64,000 bases of DNA, taken from the NCBI GenBank assembly GCA_964422145.1, contig CAYQZV010000003.1, positions 1 through 64,000 on the forward strand, written 5' to 3'. Both the position numbers and the translations under genes were made by a program. Shown one piece after another: positions 16,083-24,944 of this stretch. Origin of the DNA: JACNKV01 sp964422145 (GTDB lineage: Bacteria > Fidelibacterota > Marinisomatia > Marinisomatales > JACNKV01). The notes beneath the pieces were generated by a model that saw only the letters and a list, made by a program, of their open reading frames with translations, was not told where the DNA came from and ran no database searches. How positions within the stretch are numbered: position 1 is the first letter of the stretch; every line of letters starts with the position of its first letter.

Positions 16083-17504
16083 TCAATGCTGGTGATTCAC
16101 GGAATGGTTTTTTGCAGAAGTGTTATCCGAATTCATCATGCTTGGTTTTCCTTCAATCTGCATCGCACTGTCGATTTTGAAATTGCCCTTTACCACAACT
16201 CGTTCGCCTTCATGCAAACCACTGTTTATGATGTAATGATCACCTGCCTTTTGTCCCAATGATATTTCACGGCTTTCAAAGGTGTCATCATTCGTTTTAA
16301 CATATACTACCGCACGTTCTCCGGTCAGCAAAACTGCCGTTACAGGTATTAATAACGGATCACTGCTGTCACCATGATAAACCATTCCGAGTGATTCTGC
16401 AGTTTCCAGATTCATACCGCAAATAGAACATTGTTCGGGTGTATCGTATATCTCTTCCGGATGCATCGGACATACCCACTTCCCGGCTAATTCGCGGGTT
16501 AATACTTTGCTTTTTGAGTCAATTTTGGCTTTGAATACAGCGTTAGTGAACATTCCTGGCTTTAATAAACCTGAAGCATTATCAACATTCAGCCGCACTT
16601 GTACGGTTCTGGTTTCCTCATCCACCATAGGATTGATGAACACAACTTTTCCTGTAAAATGAGTTCCGGGATGAGCCGCCGTAGTGAAACTGACTTCTTG
16701 CCCATAATGTATTAAAGATATTTCAGATTCATAAACATCCAATTTTACCCAGACTTTTGAAAGATCAACCACTTCAAAGAGCGGTGTCCCGGTCTTTACA
16801 TATTTACCTTCTACGGCGGTTTTATTAATAACAACGCCTGAGATCGGACTGTAAATGGTTATCCGATCTGACGGTGTTTTTCGTTTTTCAATCGTTTCAA
16901 TTTGATCTTGTGTTAATCCAAGTAATCTCAGTTTTTCGCGGGATGATGTCAACATCGTTTTCAAAGAGGGATCAGATCCAGCCAATTTTACAGATTGTAA
17001 AAATTCTTCCTGCGCAGAGTACAATTCAGGACTATAAAGTTCCACCAAGTGATCCCCGCTTTTTACAGAGATACCGGTGTAATCGACAAACAGTCTTTCA
17101 ATGCGCCCGGAGACCCAGGATGTAATGGATTTGATTTTGGTTTCATCATAATTGACTTTTCCTGATACGTTGAGTCGAATGTGAGCCTCTCCACGTTTGA
17201 CCGGAACTGTTTCAACTTGTGCTAATGCCTGAGCATCTTCTGATAATGTAATTTCATTCAAATTGACCGAATGACTGCTTTTTTCAACCGGGATCAAATC
17301 CATGAAACAAATCGGACACGGAACCGGTTCTGGCAAATTCACACTTGGATGCATTGAACATGTCCATACTTCAACATTGTTATGGTTTTGATCGCCGCTA
17401 TATTCACCGGGTGATCCGACCCATAATCCAATGAAAAATGCCAAGATGATAACAACCACCAACATTCCTCGAAAAATCTTTATTTTGTCAAAATATTTTT
17501 TCAT
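16083..17504 (-). CDS. cusB: CusB-type membrane-fusion adaptor with two heavy-metal domains
   Basis: 473 residues. An N-terminal membrane anchor (about 13-30) is followed by a heavy-metal-binding domain (WTCSMHP..CPICFMDLIP, about 48-73), then barrel-sandwich and coiled-coil segments (VSGRIERLFVDYTG; YSPELYSAQEEFLQ) and the beta-barrel (VWVKLDVYE). A second heavy-metal domain (WVCPMHP..CSICGMNLE, about 343-367) is inserted before the membrane-proximal domain (LLIPVTAVLLTGERAVVYV). The C-terminus is His/Asn/Ser-rich. It connects the pump to the outer channel. It lies 3 bases after the channel gene and 5 before the pump. Confidence 0.93.
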   Translation of the reverse strand: MKKYFDKIKIFRGMLVVVIILAFFIGLWVGSPGEYSGDQNHNNVEVWTCSMHPSVNLPEPVPCPICFMDLIPVEKSSHSVNLNEITLSEDAQALAQVETVPVKRGEAHIRLNVSGKVNYDETKIKSITSWVSGRIERLFVDYTGISVKSGDHLVELYSPELYSAQEEFLQSVKLAGSDPSLKTMLTSSREKLRLLGLTQDQIETIEKRKTPSDRITIYSPISGVVINKTAVEGKYVKTGTPLFEVVDLSKVWVKLDVYESEISLIHYGQEVSFTTAAHPGTHFTGKVVFINPMVDEETRTVQVRLNVDNASGLLKPGMFTNAVFKAKIDSKSKVLTRELAGKWVCPMHPEEIYDTPEQCSICGMNLETAESLGMVYHGDSSDPLLIPVTAVLLTGERAVVYVKTNDDTFESREISLGQKAGDHYIINSGLHEGERVVVKGNFKIDSAMQIEGKPSMMNSDNTSAKNHSVNHQH

Positions 17505-17507
17505 GAG

Positions 17508-18791
17508 TTATTCTCCTTCTCCTGTTCCAAAATAAGATTCAAGGAGTGCTTTTTGCTGTAAATAACTGACAACAGCGCTTTCGTACTCAAGTTTGAATTG
17601 CAGATGTCTCCGTTGATCGTCTATAAGTGTGATCAAATCTGTATTATCGCTGATATACGCTTTCTCGGATGCCCCAAGAGACTCCATACTTTTTGGGATT
17701 AAATCTTTCCCGTATAAATCGATTTTTCGTTTTGCATCTTCAATCTGATATAAAATAGTCTCTATTTCTGTGTTCATTTGGTTCCGTTGACTGACCCACT
17801 TATTTTCGGCAGCAGATTTTTTATAACGTGCAGCTGACACTTGTTTCGCATTTTTTCCAAACCATATCGGTATCTCCAGTGAGACGTTAAACATCAGCGG
17901 ATCTTTACCGCTGTCATATACAGGGACACCGTCCATTAACTTATCTCCCGTTTCGATATAATCCACGCCAACACCAAAATCGGGCAGGTAATTCATTTTG
18001 GCTCTTTTTAACTGATTCTCCGCAGACGCTGTCAAATGATCTAAAGCAATTAATGCGTGGTTTTGATTTTGAACGCGTTCCTTAATTGACTCTTTCGTAT
18101 CAAAAAGGATGCTTAAGTACAACGAATCGGTCATCGTTATATTATCCATAGAAAAATCATTTAAAAGATCTTTGAATTCTGACATCAATGGGCGTTTCCT
18201 AGCATGCAGTGATTCAAGATCATTTTGAAGTTTGATCAATTCTATTTGAGTTTTGATAACATCAGGATGGCTGACTTGAGCCGTTTGATATTTTATCTGA
18301 ATGACCTTTTCCCAGTTTTCAAGCAATGTTACATTTTGCTCTGTAATTTGAGTCGCTCTTTCAAGATAATAAATATCGTAGTATAAAGATTTCACTTTTG
18401 CAGTGATATCTGACTGCATTTGATAATATCGGTGCTCAAAGGCTTTTGCTTTTTCCATTTTAGCACGGCTGACACTTCTTAATTTTCCATACATTGGAAT
18501 TTTTTGTGTAATACCTAATTTGAACTCTTGAGGACCAACGGCTGTCTCAACATTCTCTATGAAATATCCGGTACGTAATACCGGGTTCGGCAATTTCTTA
18601 ACGGCGGATGCTTCTTCTTTTACCACTTGCCATTGATCATACGCAGCTCGGATATCCGCATTCTGATTCAGGGATATCCGTATGTATCCGGATAGGATCA
18701 GGTCCTCTGGCATTTCTGATCCGCTCACGGTGAAACACCCGAATGTCAATCCAAGTGTAATGATGAATATAGTTTTATGTTTTAAAAGCAC
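17508..18791 (-). CDS. cusC: TolC/CusC-like outer-membrane efflux channel
   Basis: 427 residues: signal peptide (about 1-24), then two outer-membrane efflux protein repeats with long alpha-helical coiled stretches (YYDIYYLERATQITEQNVTLLENWEK; ENQLKRAKMNYLPDFGVGVDY as patterns) typical of TolC-family trimers. It forms the exit duct for the CusBA pump encoded immediately downstream. It is 102 bases after the small Cys-rich gene 18894-19253, a gap that holds a palindrome (18861-18877). Confidence 0.9.
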   Translation of the reverse strand: MLLKHKTIFIITLGLTFGCFTVSGSEMPEDLILSGYIRISLNQNADIRAAYDQWQVVKEEASAVKKLPNPVLRTGYFIENVETAVGPQEFKLGITQKIPMYGKLRSVSRAKMEKAKAFEHRYYQMQSDITAKVKSLYYDIYYLERATQITEQNVTLLENWEKVIQIKYQTAQVSHPDVIKTQIELIKLQNDLESLHARKRPLMSEFKDLLNDFSMDNITMTDSLYLSILFDTKESIKERVQNQNHALIALDHLTASAENQLKRAKMNYLPDFGVGVDYIETGDKLMDGVPVYDSGKDPLMFNVSLEIPIWFGKNAKQVSAARYKKSAAENKWVSQRNQMNTEIETILYQIEDAKRKIDLYGKDLIPKSMESLGASEKAYISDNTDLITLIDDQRRHLQFKLEYESAVVSYLQQKALLESYFGTGEGE

Positions 18792-18860
18792 GTAAGTCTT
18801 ATCTCCTTAATGGTGACTGTATTGAAAATGATAGATCCGACAAGATGTACGAATCCACAT

Positions 18861-18877
18861 AACGGATTGTATCCGTT
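18861..18877. promoter_or_regulatory. palindrome ahead of the efflux channel gene
   Basis: Perfect 7-bp arms AACGGAT / ATCCGTT around TGT, between the small Cys-rich gene and the channel gene. In addition, GTCTTATCT (about 18796-18804) and AGATAAGAC (about 18880-18888) are 9-bp complements enclosing this stretch. They could be a metal-responsive operator or a leader structure; no metal regulator gene lies beside the operon. Confidence 0.4.
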
Positions 18878-18893
18878 TAAGATAAGACGATGC

Positions 18894-19253
18894 TTAAGCG
18901 AGCAGAGGTGTCAGAAACGACGGAGGTGGTTCGGGTGGATGAACGATTTCATCCACGGATACAATTAAATTTTCAACCGATAATGACAGTAACGGAACTC
19001 GAACGATATTTCCGTTAAACATATCAACCATCGATTCATACTGAGAAATCGGTGCAGATAATACAGGGATAAATACCTGAGTATTGCACTCACCATTGGA
19101 CATCGTGCATTCGTCCATCACTTCAATGGTGCAGCATGTATCCTGGCCGGTTTCACAGCAAGGATTATCACAATCATGAAAGTGAAACACGGGCATGACT
19201 GCGGCTCCGATAAAGAAGAAAATAAGTCCAATCGATATGATTCTTTTCAGCAT
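18894..19253 (-). CDS. small membrane-anchored Cys-rich protein of the metal operon
   Basis: 119 residues. A hydrophobic N-terminus (about 1-22) is followed by HFHDCDNPCCETGQDTCC and further Cys (eight in about 40 residues), then a Pro-rich end (HPPEPPPSF). His and Cys ligands next to a membrane segment suggest a periplasmic metal-binding accessory. It is the first gene of the efflux unit. I do not recognise a named family. Confidence 0.65.
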   Translation of the reverse strand: MLKRIISIGLIFFFIGAAVMPVFHFHDCDNPCCETGQDTCCTIEVMDECTMSNGECNTQVFIPVLSAPISQYESMVDMFNGNIVRVPLLSLSVENLIVSVDEIVHPPEPPPSFLTPLLA

Positions 19254-19308
19254 AATGATTATATTACGCTGAAATAAGGATTAGTTCCAAATAAAAATAC
19301 ACCAAACT

Positions 19309-19842
19309 CTATTTGACTAATTTTATTAATTCCCGAAAGGCATCTCCCACCGCGGTTTCCTGTAATTCAAACAACAGCATTTCAACACTGGTTTGTAATC
19401 CGCCTTCTAATAATATTTTATCCAACCCTATTTGCTTATTGAATTCAGTCCTAGATGAGACAGCGTCTGCTACAACAGATACATCATAATTTTCGAGTAA
19501 ATCTTTTGCGGTTTGATATACACAAACATGCGTTTCGATACCGGCTAATACAACGTGATGGACCTCCAATTTTTCCAAGGCATTAATAAAGTTTTCTTCT
19601 CGGGCGCAGCTAAAGTCTTTTTTGATGATCGGTTCGCCATCTAATATCTCAGCAATTTCAGGAAGTGTTGCACCTAACTTGTCAGGGAGTTGTTCCGTCC
19701 AAATGATGGGTAACCCCAACACGTTAAATCCTTTGATCAAAATTTTCAAATTACGGAGAAATGATTCACTTTCGTGAGCTATTTGTGCCAGTTTTCCTTG
19801 CACATCAACCACGACCAATACTGTATGACATTTACACGGCAT
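19309..19842 (-). CDS. isochorismatase-family hydrolase (YcaC-like)
   Basis: 177 residues, single-domain cysteine hydrolase fold. The usual triad is visible: Asp13 in VVVDVQGKLA, a Lys in the IIKKDFSC segment, and the nucleophile Cys in the GIETHVCVYQTA loop, with the cis-peptide-like EQ in WTEQLPDKLG. Substrates of this group are poorly defined (nicotinamide, carbamates, other amides). The gene lies 21 bases after the 2H phosphoesterase and 55 bases upstream of the metal operon. Confidence 0.88.
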   Translation of the reverse strand: MPCKCHTVLVVVDVQGKLAQIAHESESFLRNLKILIKGFNVLGLPIIWTEQLPDKLGATLPEIAEILDGEPIIKKDFSCAREENFINALEKLEVHHVVLAGIETHVCVYQTAKDLLENYDVSVVADAVSSRTEFNKQIGLDKILLEGGLQTSVEMLLFELQETAVGDAFRELIKLVK

Positions 19843-19863
19843 TACTTCCTCAATTCTTCTGAT

Positions 19864-20349
19864 TTATTTAATGATAGACCATCGATGAACATTCGGACCG
19901 GTTTTCACGATTTGCAACCGGTTGCATTCATAATGAGTTTTAACTTTAAGCTGTTCAGCGATCTTTCGTTTATTATCTTCTGATATCGTTTTATAGATTA
20001 GACTGATATGCGGATTAAAATCAAACTGTTTTATGTTAAGATGACGAAAATAATCTTCGATCTCTTTTTGTAGTTCATTCAAAGTATCGTTCATCACAAT
20101 TTGGATATACAGTGTTTTCCAAATATTAGACGAATAGCGGATCGACTTCATTTCAACCTGAATGTTTTCCAATTTGGATTCAATATTTCGGAGCGTATCT
20201 ATTTCTTTTTGTGAGACACGTTTCACCCCGCTGTAGAGTGTAATATGCGGAAGGAATGCAGGAGATTGATACGTCCTGCTCAGAGTTTGAATGATGTCGC
20301 TTAGATAATCTTTGTTATCATCTGTGAAGGTTAACCAAATCGAATACAT
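19864..20349 (-). CDS. 2H phosphoesterase / cyclic phosphodiesterase-like protein
   Basis: 161 residues with two HxTx/HxSx motifs: HITL (in FLPHITLYSG) and HISL (in FNPHISLIYK), spaced as in the 2H phosphoesterase (LigT/CPDase) fold. Members hydrolyse 2',3'-cyclic or 1'',2''-cyclic phosphates; the plant-type CPDase subgroup resembles this length. It is divergent from the Rrf2 gene across 183 bases. A second 2H protein (thpR) is encoded at 44270-44854 with little similarity outside the motifs. Confidence 0.8.
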   Translation of the reverse strand: MYSIWLTFTDDNKDYLSDIIQTLSRTYQSPAFLPHITLYSGVKRVSQKEIDTLRNIESKLENIQVEMKSIRYSSNIWKTLYIQIVMNDTLNELQKEIEDYFRHLNIKQFDFNPHISLIYKTISEDNKRKIAEQLKVKTHYECNRLQIVKTGPNVHRWSIIK

Positions 20350-20473
20350 AATAAAAATTACCGCCTTTTAATTTGAGTGACAATCCATTTGCACACGTGA
20401 TATTCAATTATAAACTTCAAGATTTTATTCACTTGATTGATAAGGAAAGATGCATTTACTTTTTCTAACACTT

Positions 20474-20502
20474 TTGATTGCCAAAATATGTTTTGGTATA
20501 AA
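20474..20502 (+). promoter_or_regulatory. sigma-70 promoter with operator palindrome in the spacer (Rrf2 gene)
   Basis: -35 TTGATT (20474-20479), 17-base spacer, -10 TATAAA (20497-20502). The spacer is almost filled by a perfect inverted repeat CCAAAA-TATG-TTTTGG (20481-20496). The start codon is 30 bases on. This geometry suggests autorepression by the Rrf2 protein; the binding itself is an inference. Confidence 0.65.
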
Positions 20503-20532
20503 AACCACAAAATTTAAAGGAATAGGGCAAAG

Positions 20533-21006
20533 ATGTTATACACAAAAGCTTCAGAATATGCCATTCAGGCTATGATTTATCTTGCGGAAAAAGACTCGTC
20601 TGATCCAACGATGGTCAGTGAAATTGCAGATGCATATGGTATCCCTCAGCAGTTCCTTGCGAAGATTGCACAGGTTCTCAGTAAACATCAATTACTTATT
20701 ACCATTCGTGGACGGAACGGCGGTGTAAAACTCGCCCGACCTGCAAGTGAGATCTATCTTGATCAGATCGTCTATGTGGTTGACGGCCCGCAGCAACCGG
20801 AGGCACGGTGTGTCATCGGGCTTGATCGCTGCTCGGATGAAGTCCCATGCCCTCTGCACCATAAATGGAAAGTGATCCGTGAAGATATTCGTGATATGCT
20901 GGTTGCCGAAAATTTAGAAGCACTAGCAAAAAGAGTCATCAACAAACGGAAATTGATGAAAGAAGCCGGTTTAGCAGCGGTTTTGGCTGAACACGCTAAA
21001 GAGTAA
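20533..21006 (+). CDS. Rrf2-family Fe-S transcriptional regulator
   Basis: 157 residues. An N-terminal winged helix (MLYTKASEYAIQAMIYLAEK; the recognition helix near QQFLAKIAQVL; wing IRGRNGGVKLARP) is followed by three conserved Cys at 93, 100 and 106, which bind an iron-sulfur cluster in IscR/NsrR/RsrR-type proteins. The cluster lets such proteins sense iron, nitric oxide or redox state. The gene has its own promoter with a palindrome in the spacer. The target regulon is not known; the hydrogenase operon 2 kb downstream is one possibility. Confidence 0.92.
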   Translation: MLYTKASEYAIQAMIYLAEKDSSDPTMVSEIADAYGIPQQFLAKIAQVLSKHQLLITIRGRNGGVKLARPASEIYLDQIVYVVDGPQQPEARCVIGLDRCSDEVPCPLHHKWKVIREDIRDMLVAENLEALAKRVINKRKLMKEAGLAAVLAEHAKE

Positions 21007-21011
21007 TCAAT

Positions 21012-22052
21012 TTAGGAATAATTTTTACGCCGCTCGCTGTCATACTTTTCCGACGCGAGTTTTCTCATATCTACTACTGAATCGTGCTCGTCCACGATCT
21101 CAACACCTAACAGTGTTTCAATCGCATCTTCCAGTGTAATGATCCCAGTTGTCGTTCCGAACTCATCGGTGACAATAAACATCTGCTGACGGCGTTTAAC
21201 AAATTCATCCAAAATGAATGCAACCGAATCTTCCTGCTGAACAAAGTAAACCGGTTCGTGTAATTCTTCCATTGTGATATGAAATTTATCTTCGGCCTGC
21301 TTGTTTACAAGATCGTACCGATGGATCACACCGATAATATCATCCATATCTTTGTTATAAACCGGGATTCGCGAAAATGCAATCAACGAATGCTGCTGTA
21401 CGATCTCTCCGACCGTTTGATCTTTTTGAAGCGCAAAGATAACATTACGCGGTGTCATAACATCTTCTGCAGGGACATCATTCAGGTTTAACAGATTTTC
21501 AATGATATCACTTTCCTTCTCAAGGATGGTTCCATCATTCTCACCAACTTCAGCCATCGCGATCACTTCTTCTCGGGATACTTTGTCCTGTACCTCATCT
21601 TTTTTAATCACGCGATTAACATAACCTGATAGATACACAAAAGGATACGTAACAAAAATCAGTCCGCGGATGATATAAGCCGAAAATGAAAGCAGCGATT
21701 TCCAATATGTTGCACCGATGGTTTTTGGAATGATCTCGGAAAAAATCAGAATGGATAGCGTTAGAATGATGGAGCTCAACGTGACCCACTTTGCGCCTTC
21801 AAAAATGATGAATGTCTGTGCACCGACACCAGCAGCACCAACCACATTTGCAATTGTATTCACCGTCAGAATTGCAGCAAGCGGACGAGAAATATCATTT
21901 TTTAATCTCTGCATAATCACACCTGCCTTTTGGTGATTTTTCACCATAACAGCAATATGAGCATGAGATGCAGATAAAATGATCGACTCAAGAAGTGAAC
22001 ATATAAATGATACTCCCAGAGCCAAGGAAAAGTATAATATGAGTAGATTCAT
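21012..22052 (-). CDS. CNNM/HlyC-CorC-type membrane protein with CBS domains
   Basis: 346 residues. An N-terminal CNNM transmembrane domain (about 1-170, three to four helices, with the pattern AAILTVNTIANVVGAAGVGAQ and FSEIIPKTIGA) is followed by a tandem CBS pair (about 195-325; VPAEDVMTPRNVIFAL and FVKRRQQMFIVTDEFGTTTGIITLEDAIETLLG as patterns). It lacks the C-terminal CorC/HlyC domain found in longer relatives. The family handles Mg2+ or Co2+ export. It ends 5 bases from the Rrf2 stop, in convergent orientation. Confidence 0.9.
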   Translation of the reverse strand: MNLLILYFSLALGVSFICSLLESIILSASHAHIAVMVKNHQKAGVIMQRLKNDISRPLAAILTVNTIANVVGAAGVGAQTFIIFEGAKWVTLSSIILTLSILIFSEIIPKTIGATYWKSLLSFSAYIIRGLIFVTYPFVYLSGYVNRVIKKDEVQDKVSREEVIAMAEVGENDGTILEKESDIIENLLNLNDVPAEDVMTPRNVIFALQKDQTVGEIVQQHSLIAFSRIPVYNKDMDDIIGVIHRYDLVNKQAEDKFHITMEELHEPVYFVQQEDSVAFILDEFVKRRQQMFIVTDEFGTTTGIITLEDAIETLLGVEIVDEHDSVVDMRKLASEKYDSERRKNYS

Positions 22053-22087
22053 CTACGGAGAATTTACTAACGAAGAATAAGACTAAA

Positions 22088-22786
22088 TTACTGTTTATTT
22101 TCTCTTAAGTAAATTATTCCGAACGGTAAATATACTAACGCAAAGTGAAGAAGTCCGGCAAACTCAAGACCAATCAAATGGAATGGGAAATCACCAACGA
22201 TAAACGGATTTTCCACTATCGGCGGTTTGCAGATGTACATATAATTTGCATCCAAAATCCAGTTCATTCCTCCCACGATAGGTAGAAGCAGTTGAGACCA
22301 CAAGAACACGCGCCACCACGATCCTTTTCTCGGACGCATTTTCAAGATCATCGTTGCCCAAAGTGCTGCGAAAATTATCCCACCGTGAGAAACAAAATAT
22401 TCAATAAAAAATAATCCGTCAGTGCCCAACGTGAATTCGGGGGTCAGTAGCGAATGGAATGCTCCGGGAATCCCCCAATAATAGAGTATTTCATAAGACC
22501 ATTGTTTTGGAAATAATAAGACTACTCCAGATAAGATTCCTGATATTGCACACATCTGCAAAGGCAAACTGGACTGTAGAGACCAACGTCCCATGGCCAA
22601 TTGATAAGGATGATTCAGTATAGCGATGGATAATAAAAAAGCGCCAAAAAAGAATGTCGTCTTAGTTATCCATTTCTCAGTTAATCTTTTTCCAATCATT
22701 AACAAAACAAAAATGGATATAATCGTGGGGATATTTCCTATCATCCATTGTTTTCCAAACAACGAGATTATTTCATGTTCTATCAT
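22088..22786 (-). CDS. YwaF-like (TIGR02206 type) integral membrane protein, copy 1
   Basis: 232 residues with about six to seven membrane helices and the family landmarks LPLQMC, YYWGIPGAFHSLLTP, SHGGI and NWILDANYMY. The function of the family is unestablished. A second copy of equal length (232 residues) is encoded at 37892-38590 with the same landmarks (LPLHLC, YFWGIGGATQALLTP, GHGGI, NWLLDSNYF); the two flank the hydrogenase locus in opposite orientation. It lies 35 bases from the CNNM start and may be co-transcribed with it. Confidence 0.8.
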   Translation of the reverse strand: MIEHEIISLFGKQWMIGNIPTIISIFVLLMIGKRLTEKWITKTTFFFGAFLLSIAILNHPYQLAMGRWSLQSSLPLQMCAISGILSGVVLLFPKQWSYEILYYWGIPGAFHSLLTPEFTLGTDGLFFIEYFVSHGGIIFAALWATMILKMRPRKGSWWRVFLWSQLLLPIVGGMNWILDANYMYICKPPIVENPFIVGDFPFHLIGLEFAGLLHFALVYLPFGIIYLRENKQ

Positions 22787-22855
22787 ATTGATTCCATTAT
22801 AGTTGTAAAAAACTACATAATATTATTGTCGAATAAAATGAAAATATCTTTTAAA

Positions 22856-22873
22856 TAGGATAAATTTGTCCTA
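22856..22873. promoter_or_regulatory. imperfect palindrome ahead of the first hydrogenase operon
   Basis: TAGGATA / TGTCCTA arms (one mismatch) around four bases in the 251-base divergent region 22787-23037. The region is otherwise AT-rich and I could not fix a convincing promoter in it. It could be the operator for the hydrogenase operon. Confidence 0.35.
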
Positions 22874-23037
22874 ATTTCTTATCAGGAAAGTAAACAAGCC
22901 ACGACACATACAGAATATGAAGCTGATTTTTGCACACCTTTCCGTGCCCTACGCCGACTCCGGTGCTCTTCTTATTATTATCAATATTTCAACCAATTCA
23001 ATATTAATAACCACTAACTAATCGAGAAATAAATCCT

Positions 23038-24087
23038 ATGAATATGTTTAAACTGAAACAGAAAAATATTTCGGATTTTATTGTACATTTGCAAAACTCA
23101 GGAGACGTCATTGCTCCACATGCAAAAGGAGAAAATTCGTTTTCTTTTTCTAAAGTTACAGATCCTGATGCAGTTGTTTTAGATTACAATCGTACTCTAC
23201 AATCCGTACGGAAATATTTTCTTCCTCCAACCGAGCAACTTTTATCATACTCTACTGTCTCTAATCAATTTGATAAGACTAAAATAAAAGCTAGACATCA
23301 AGTTTTTTTAGGCGTCCACAGTTATGATATGCATGCTGTTTTAAAGCTGGATTATAACTTCACCCAAGGCAGCCCGGAGATGAATTATTTATCCCGGCGA
23401 AAAAACTCTTACTTTATCGGTGTCTCATTTACCCCAGATGAATACCACTTCAGCCGTTCTGTCGGAATTCCGGTAGAAGATTTTGAAGGGTTTGATCTCT
23501 TCCTTCGGAAGAACGATACCGATTATATACTAATCGTACTCACGGACAAAGGTGAAGAACTGATCAACGGCTTCGATATGGATAAGAAAAATAATCCAGT
23601 TACTAATCCTTCACCCGAATTTCCCACTCAAATCAAAATTAATTATAATCAACTTCCGATTATGTTTGAAAAATCATGGGATTCTCCTGTGTGGGATGCC
23701 CTCTCTGATAAATGTGTCGGCTGCGGAACATGCAACTTGGTTTGTCCGACATGTTATTGTTTCAACGTGGAGGATACGCTTGATCTATCCTTGAAAAAAG
23801 GAACACGTGACCGCCATTGGGACGGCTGCACATTAAACAGTTTTGCCGCCGTTGCTGGAGGTGAAAATTTCCGTGAAAAACTCGGTGAGAGACAGCGCCA
23901 CAGATTATATCGCAAATTTAAATATATCAGCGACATTACCGGAGAACCCTGGTGTGTCGGCTGCGGACGTTGTATCGCATCCTGTACAGCAGGAATCAGC
24001 ATCGTGGAAACCGTCAATCAATTAAAAAGTGAATATGAACAAAACCATTTAATGAAGCCCGCCTCGCAATCAGGTTGGGTTGGTTAG
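23038..24087 (+). CDS. hydB: [NiFe] hydrogenase group 3b-type Fe-S (beta) subunit
   Basis: 349 residues. The N-terminal 200 residues match the beta subunit of cytoplasmic NAD(P)-linked hydrogenases (sulfhydrogenase-type HydB), and two clusters of Cys follow: CVGCGTCNLVCPTCYC (from about residue 226) and CVGCGRCIASCTAG (from about 315), which bind 4Fe-4S centres. It carries electrons between the flavin subunit and the small subunit. It is the first gene of a tight four-subunit operon, overlapping the frame of the next gene's region only slightly. ATG at 23038 was chosen; another ATG lies two codons on. Confidence 0.92.
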   Translation: MNMFKLKQKNISDFIVHLQNSGDVIAPHAKGENSFSFSKVTDPDAVVLDYNRTLQSVRKYFLPPTEQLLSYSTVSNQFDKTKIKARHQVFLGVHSYDMHAVLKLDYNFTQGSPEMNYLSRRKNSYFIGVSFTPDEYHFSRSVGIPVEDFEGFDLFLRKNDTDYILIVLTDKGEELINGFDMDKKNNPVTNPSPEFPTQIKINYNQLPIMFEKSWDSPVWDALSDKCVGCGTCNLVCPTCYCFNVEDTLDLSLKKGTRDRHWDGCTLNSFAAVAGGENFREKLGERQRHRLYRKFKYISDITGEPWCVGCGRCIASCTAGISIVETVNQLKSEYEQNHLMKPASQSGWVG

Positions 24088-24095
24088 GAATTATT

Positions 24096-24944
24096 ATGTC
24101 AAATTTCATACACGAAAAACAAAATCCTGAAGAGCTCTACTATCCGGAGATGGCTGAGATCACACAGGTTAAAAAACATACTGAATTTGAAACATGGTTC
24201 GAAATCACGTTACCGGAAGGCCGTGACCTGAATCATGATCCTGGACAATTTGTACAAGTATCAATGTTCGGTGTCGGTGAAGCTCCGATTTCAGTCACGT
24301 CCTCTCCTACTAAAAAAGGGGCATTCGAACTTTGTGTTCGGAAAGTCGGGATGTTAACCGAAAAACTGCATCAATTGGATGTCGGTTCTCAGGTCGGCAT
24401 CCGCGGTCCGTTTGGAACGGGATTCAATGTCGATGATCTTAAAGGCAAAGATATTTTGATCGTCGGTGGAGGTATCGGAATTGTTCCGTTACGTTCTTTG
24501 ATTAATTATATCTTGGATAGCCGGAAGGATTTTGGCCGCTTGATCATTTGTTACGGTGCGAAATCTTCTTCTGAATTACTCTACAAAGATGAACTTAAGC
24601 AATGGGAAGATGATCCAAATGTGGAATATCATGTAACGGTGGATAACGACTCACCCGATTGGACAGGAAATGTCGGGGTTATCACAACCCTTATCCCTGA
24701 CTTAGACCTTGATCTTGATAACACCATCGCTGCCGTGGTTGGTCCTCCAATCATGTACAAATTTGCGTTGATGGCGTTAAAGACAAAAGGAATATCAGAT
24801 GAAAATGTTTACCTGTCCTTAGAAAGAAGGATGAAATGCGGTGTTGGAAAATGCGGGCATTGTCAAATCAATCATTCGTATGTATGTCAGGAAGGACCCG
24901 TATATCACTATCCTGATATCAAAAACTTACCGGAGGCAATCTAA
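24096..24944 (+). CDS. hydG: hydrogenase FAD/NAD(P)-binding (gamma) subunit
   Basis: 282 residues. A ferredoxin-reductase FAD domain (PGQFVQVSMFG..APISVTSSP) is followed by an NAD(P) domain (ILIVGGGIGIVPLRSLI; LIICYGAKSSSELLY) and a C-terminal 2Fe-2S site (RRMKCGVGKCGHCQ, then VCQEGPVY). It passes electrons to or from NAD(P). I chose ATG 24096, which follows AGGA at a good distance; a longer TTG start at 24075 would overlap the previous gene. It ends by overlapping the next ATG (TAATG). Confidence 0.93.
   Translation: MSNFIHEKQNPEELYYPEMAEITQVKKHTEFETWFEITLPEGRDLNHDPGQFVQVSMFGVGEAPISVTSSPTKKGAFELCVRKVGMLTEKLHQLDVGSQVGIRGPFGTGFNVDDLKGKDILIVGGGIGIVPLRSLINYILDSRKDFGRLIICYGAKSSSELLYKDELKQWEDDPNVEYHVTVDNDSPDWTGNVGVITTLIPDLDLDLDNTIAAVVGPPIMYKFALMALKTKGISDENVYLSLERRMKCGVGKCGHCQINHSYVCQEGPVYHYPDIKNLPEAI

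Noticed and set aside
22787..23037. Definite promoter for the first hydrogenase operon
   Set aside because: Several AT-rich hexamers can be read as -35 or -10, none with good spacing, so I list only the palindrome.
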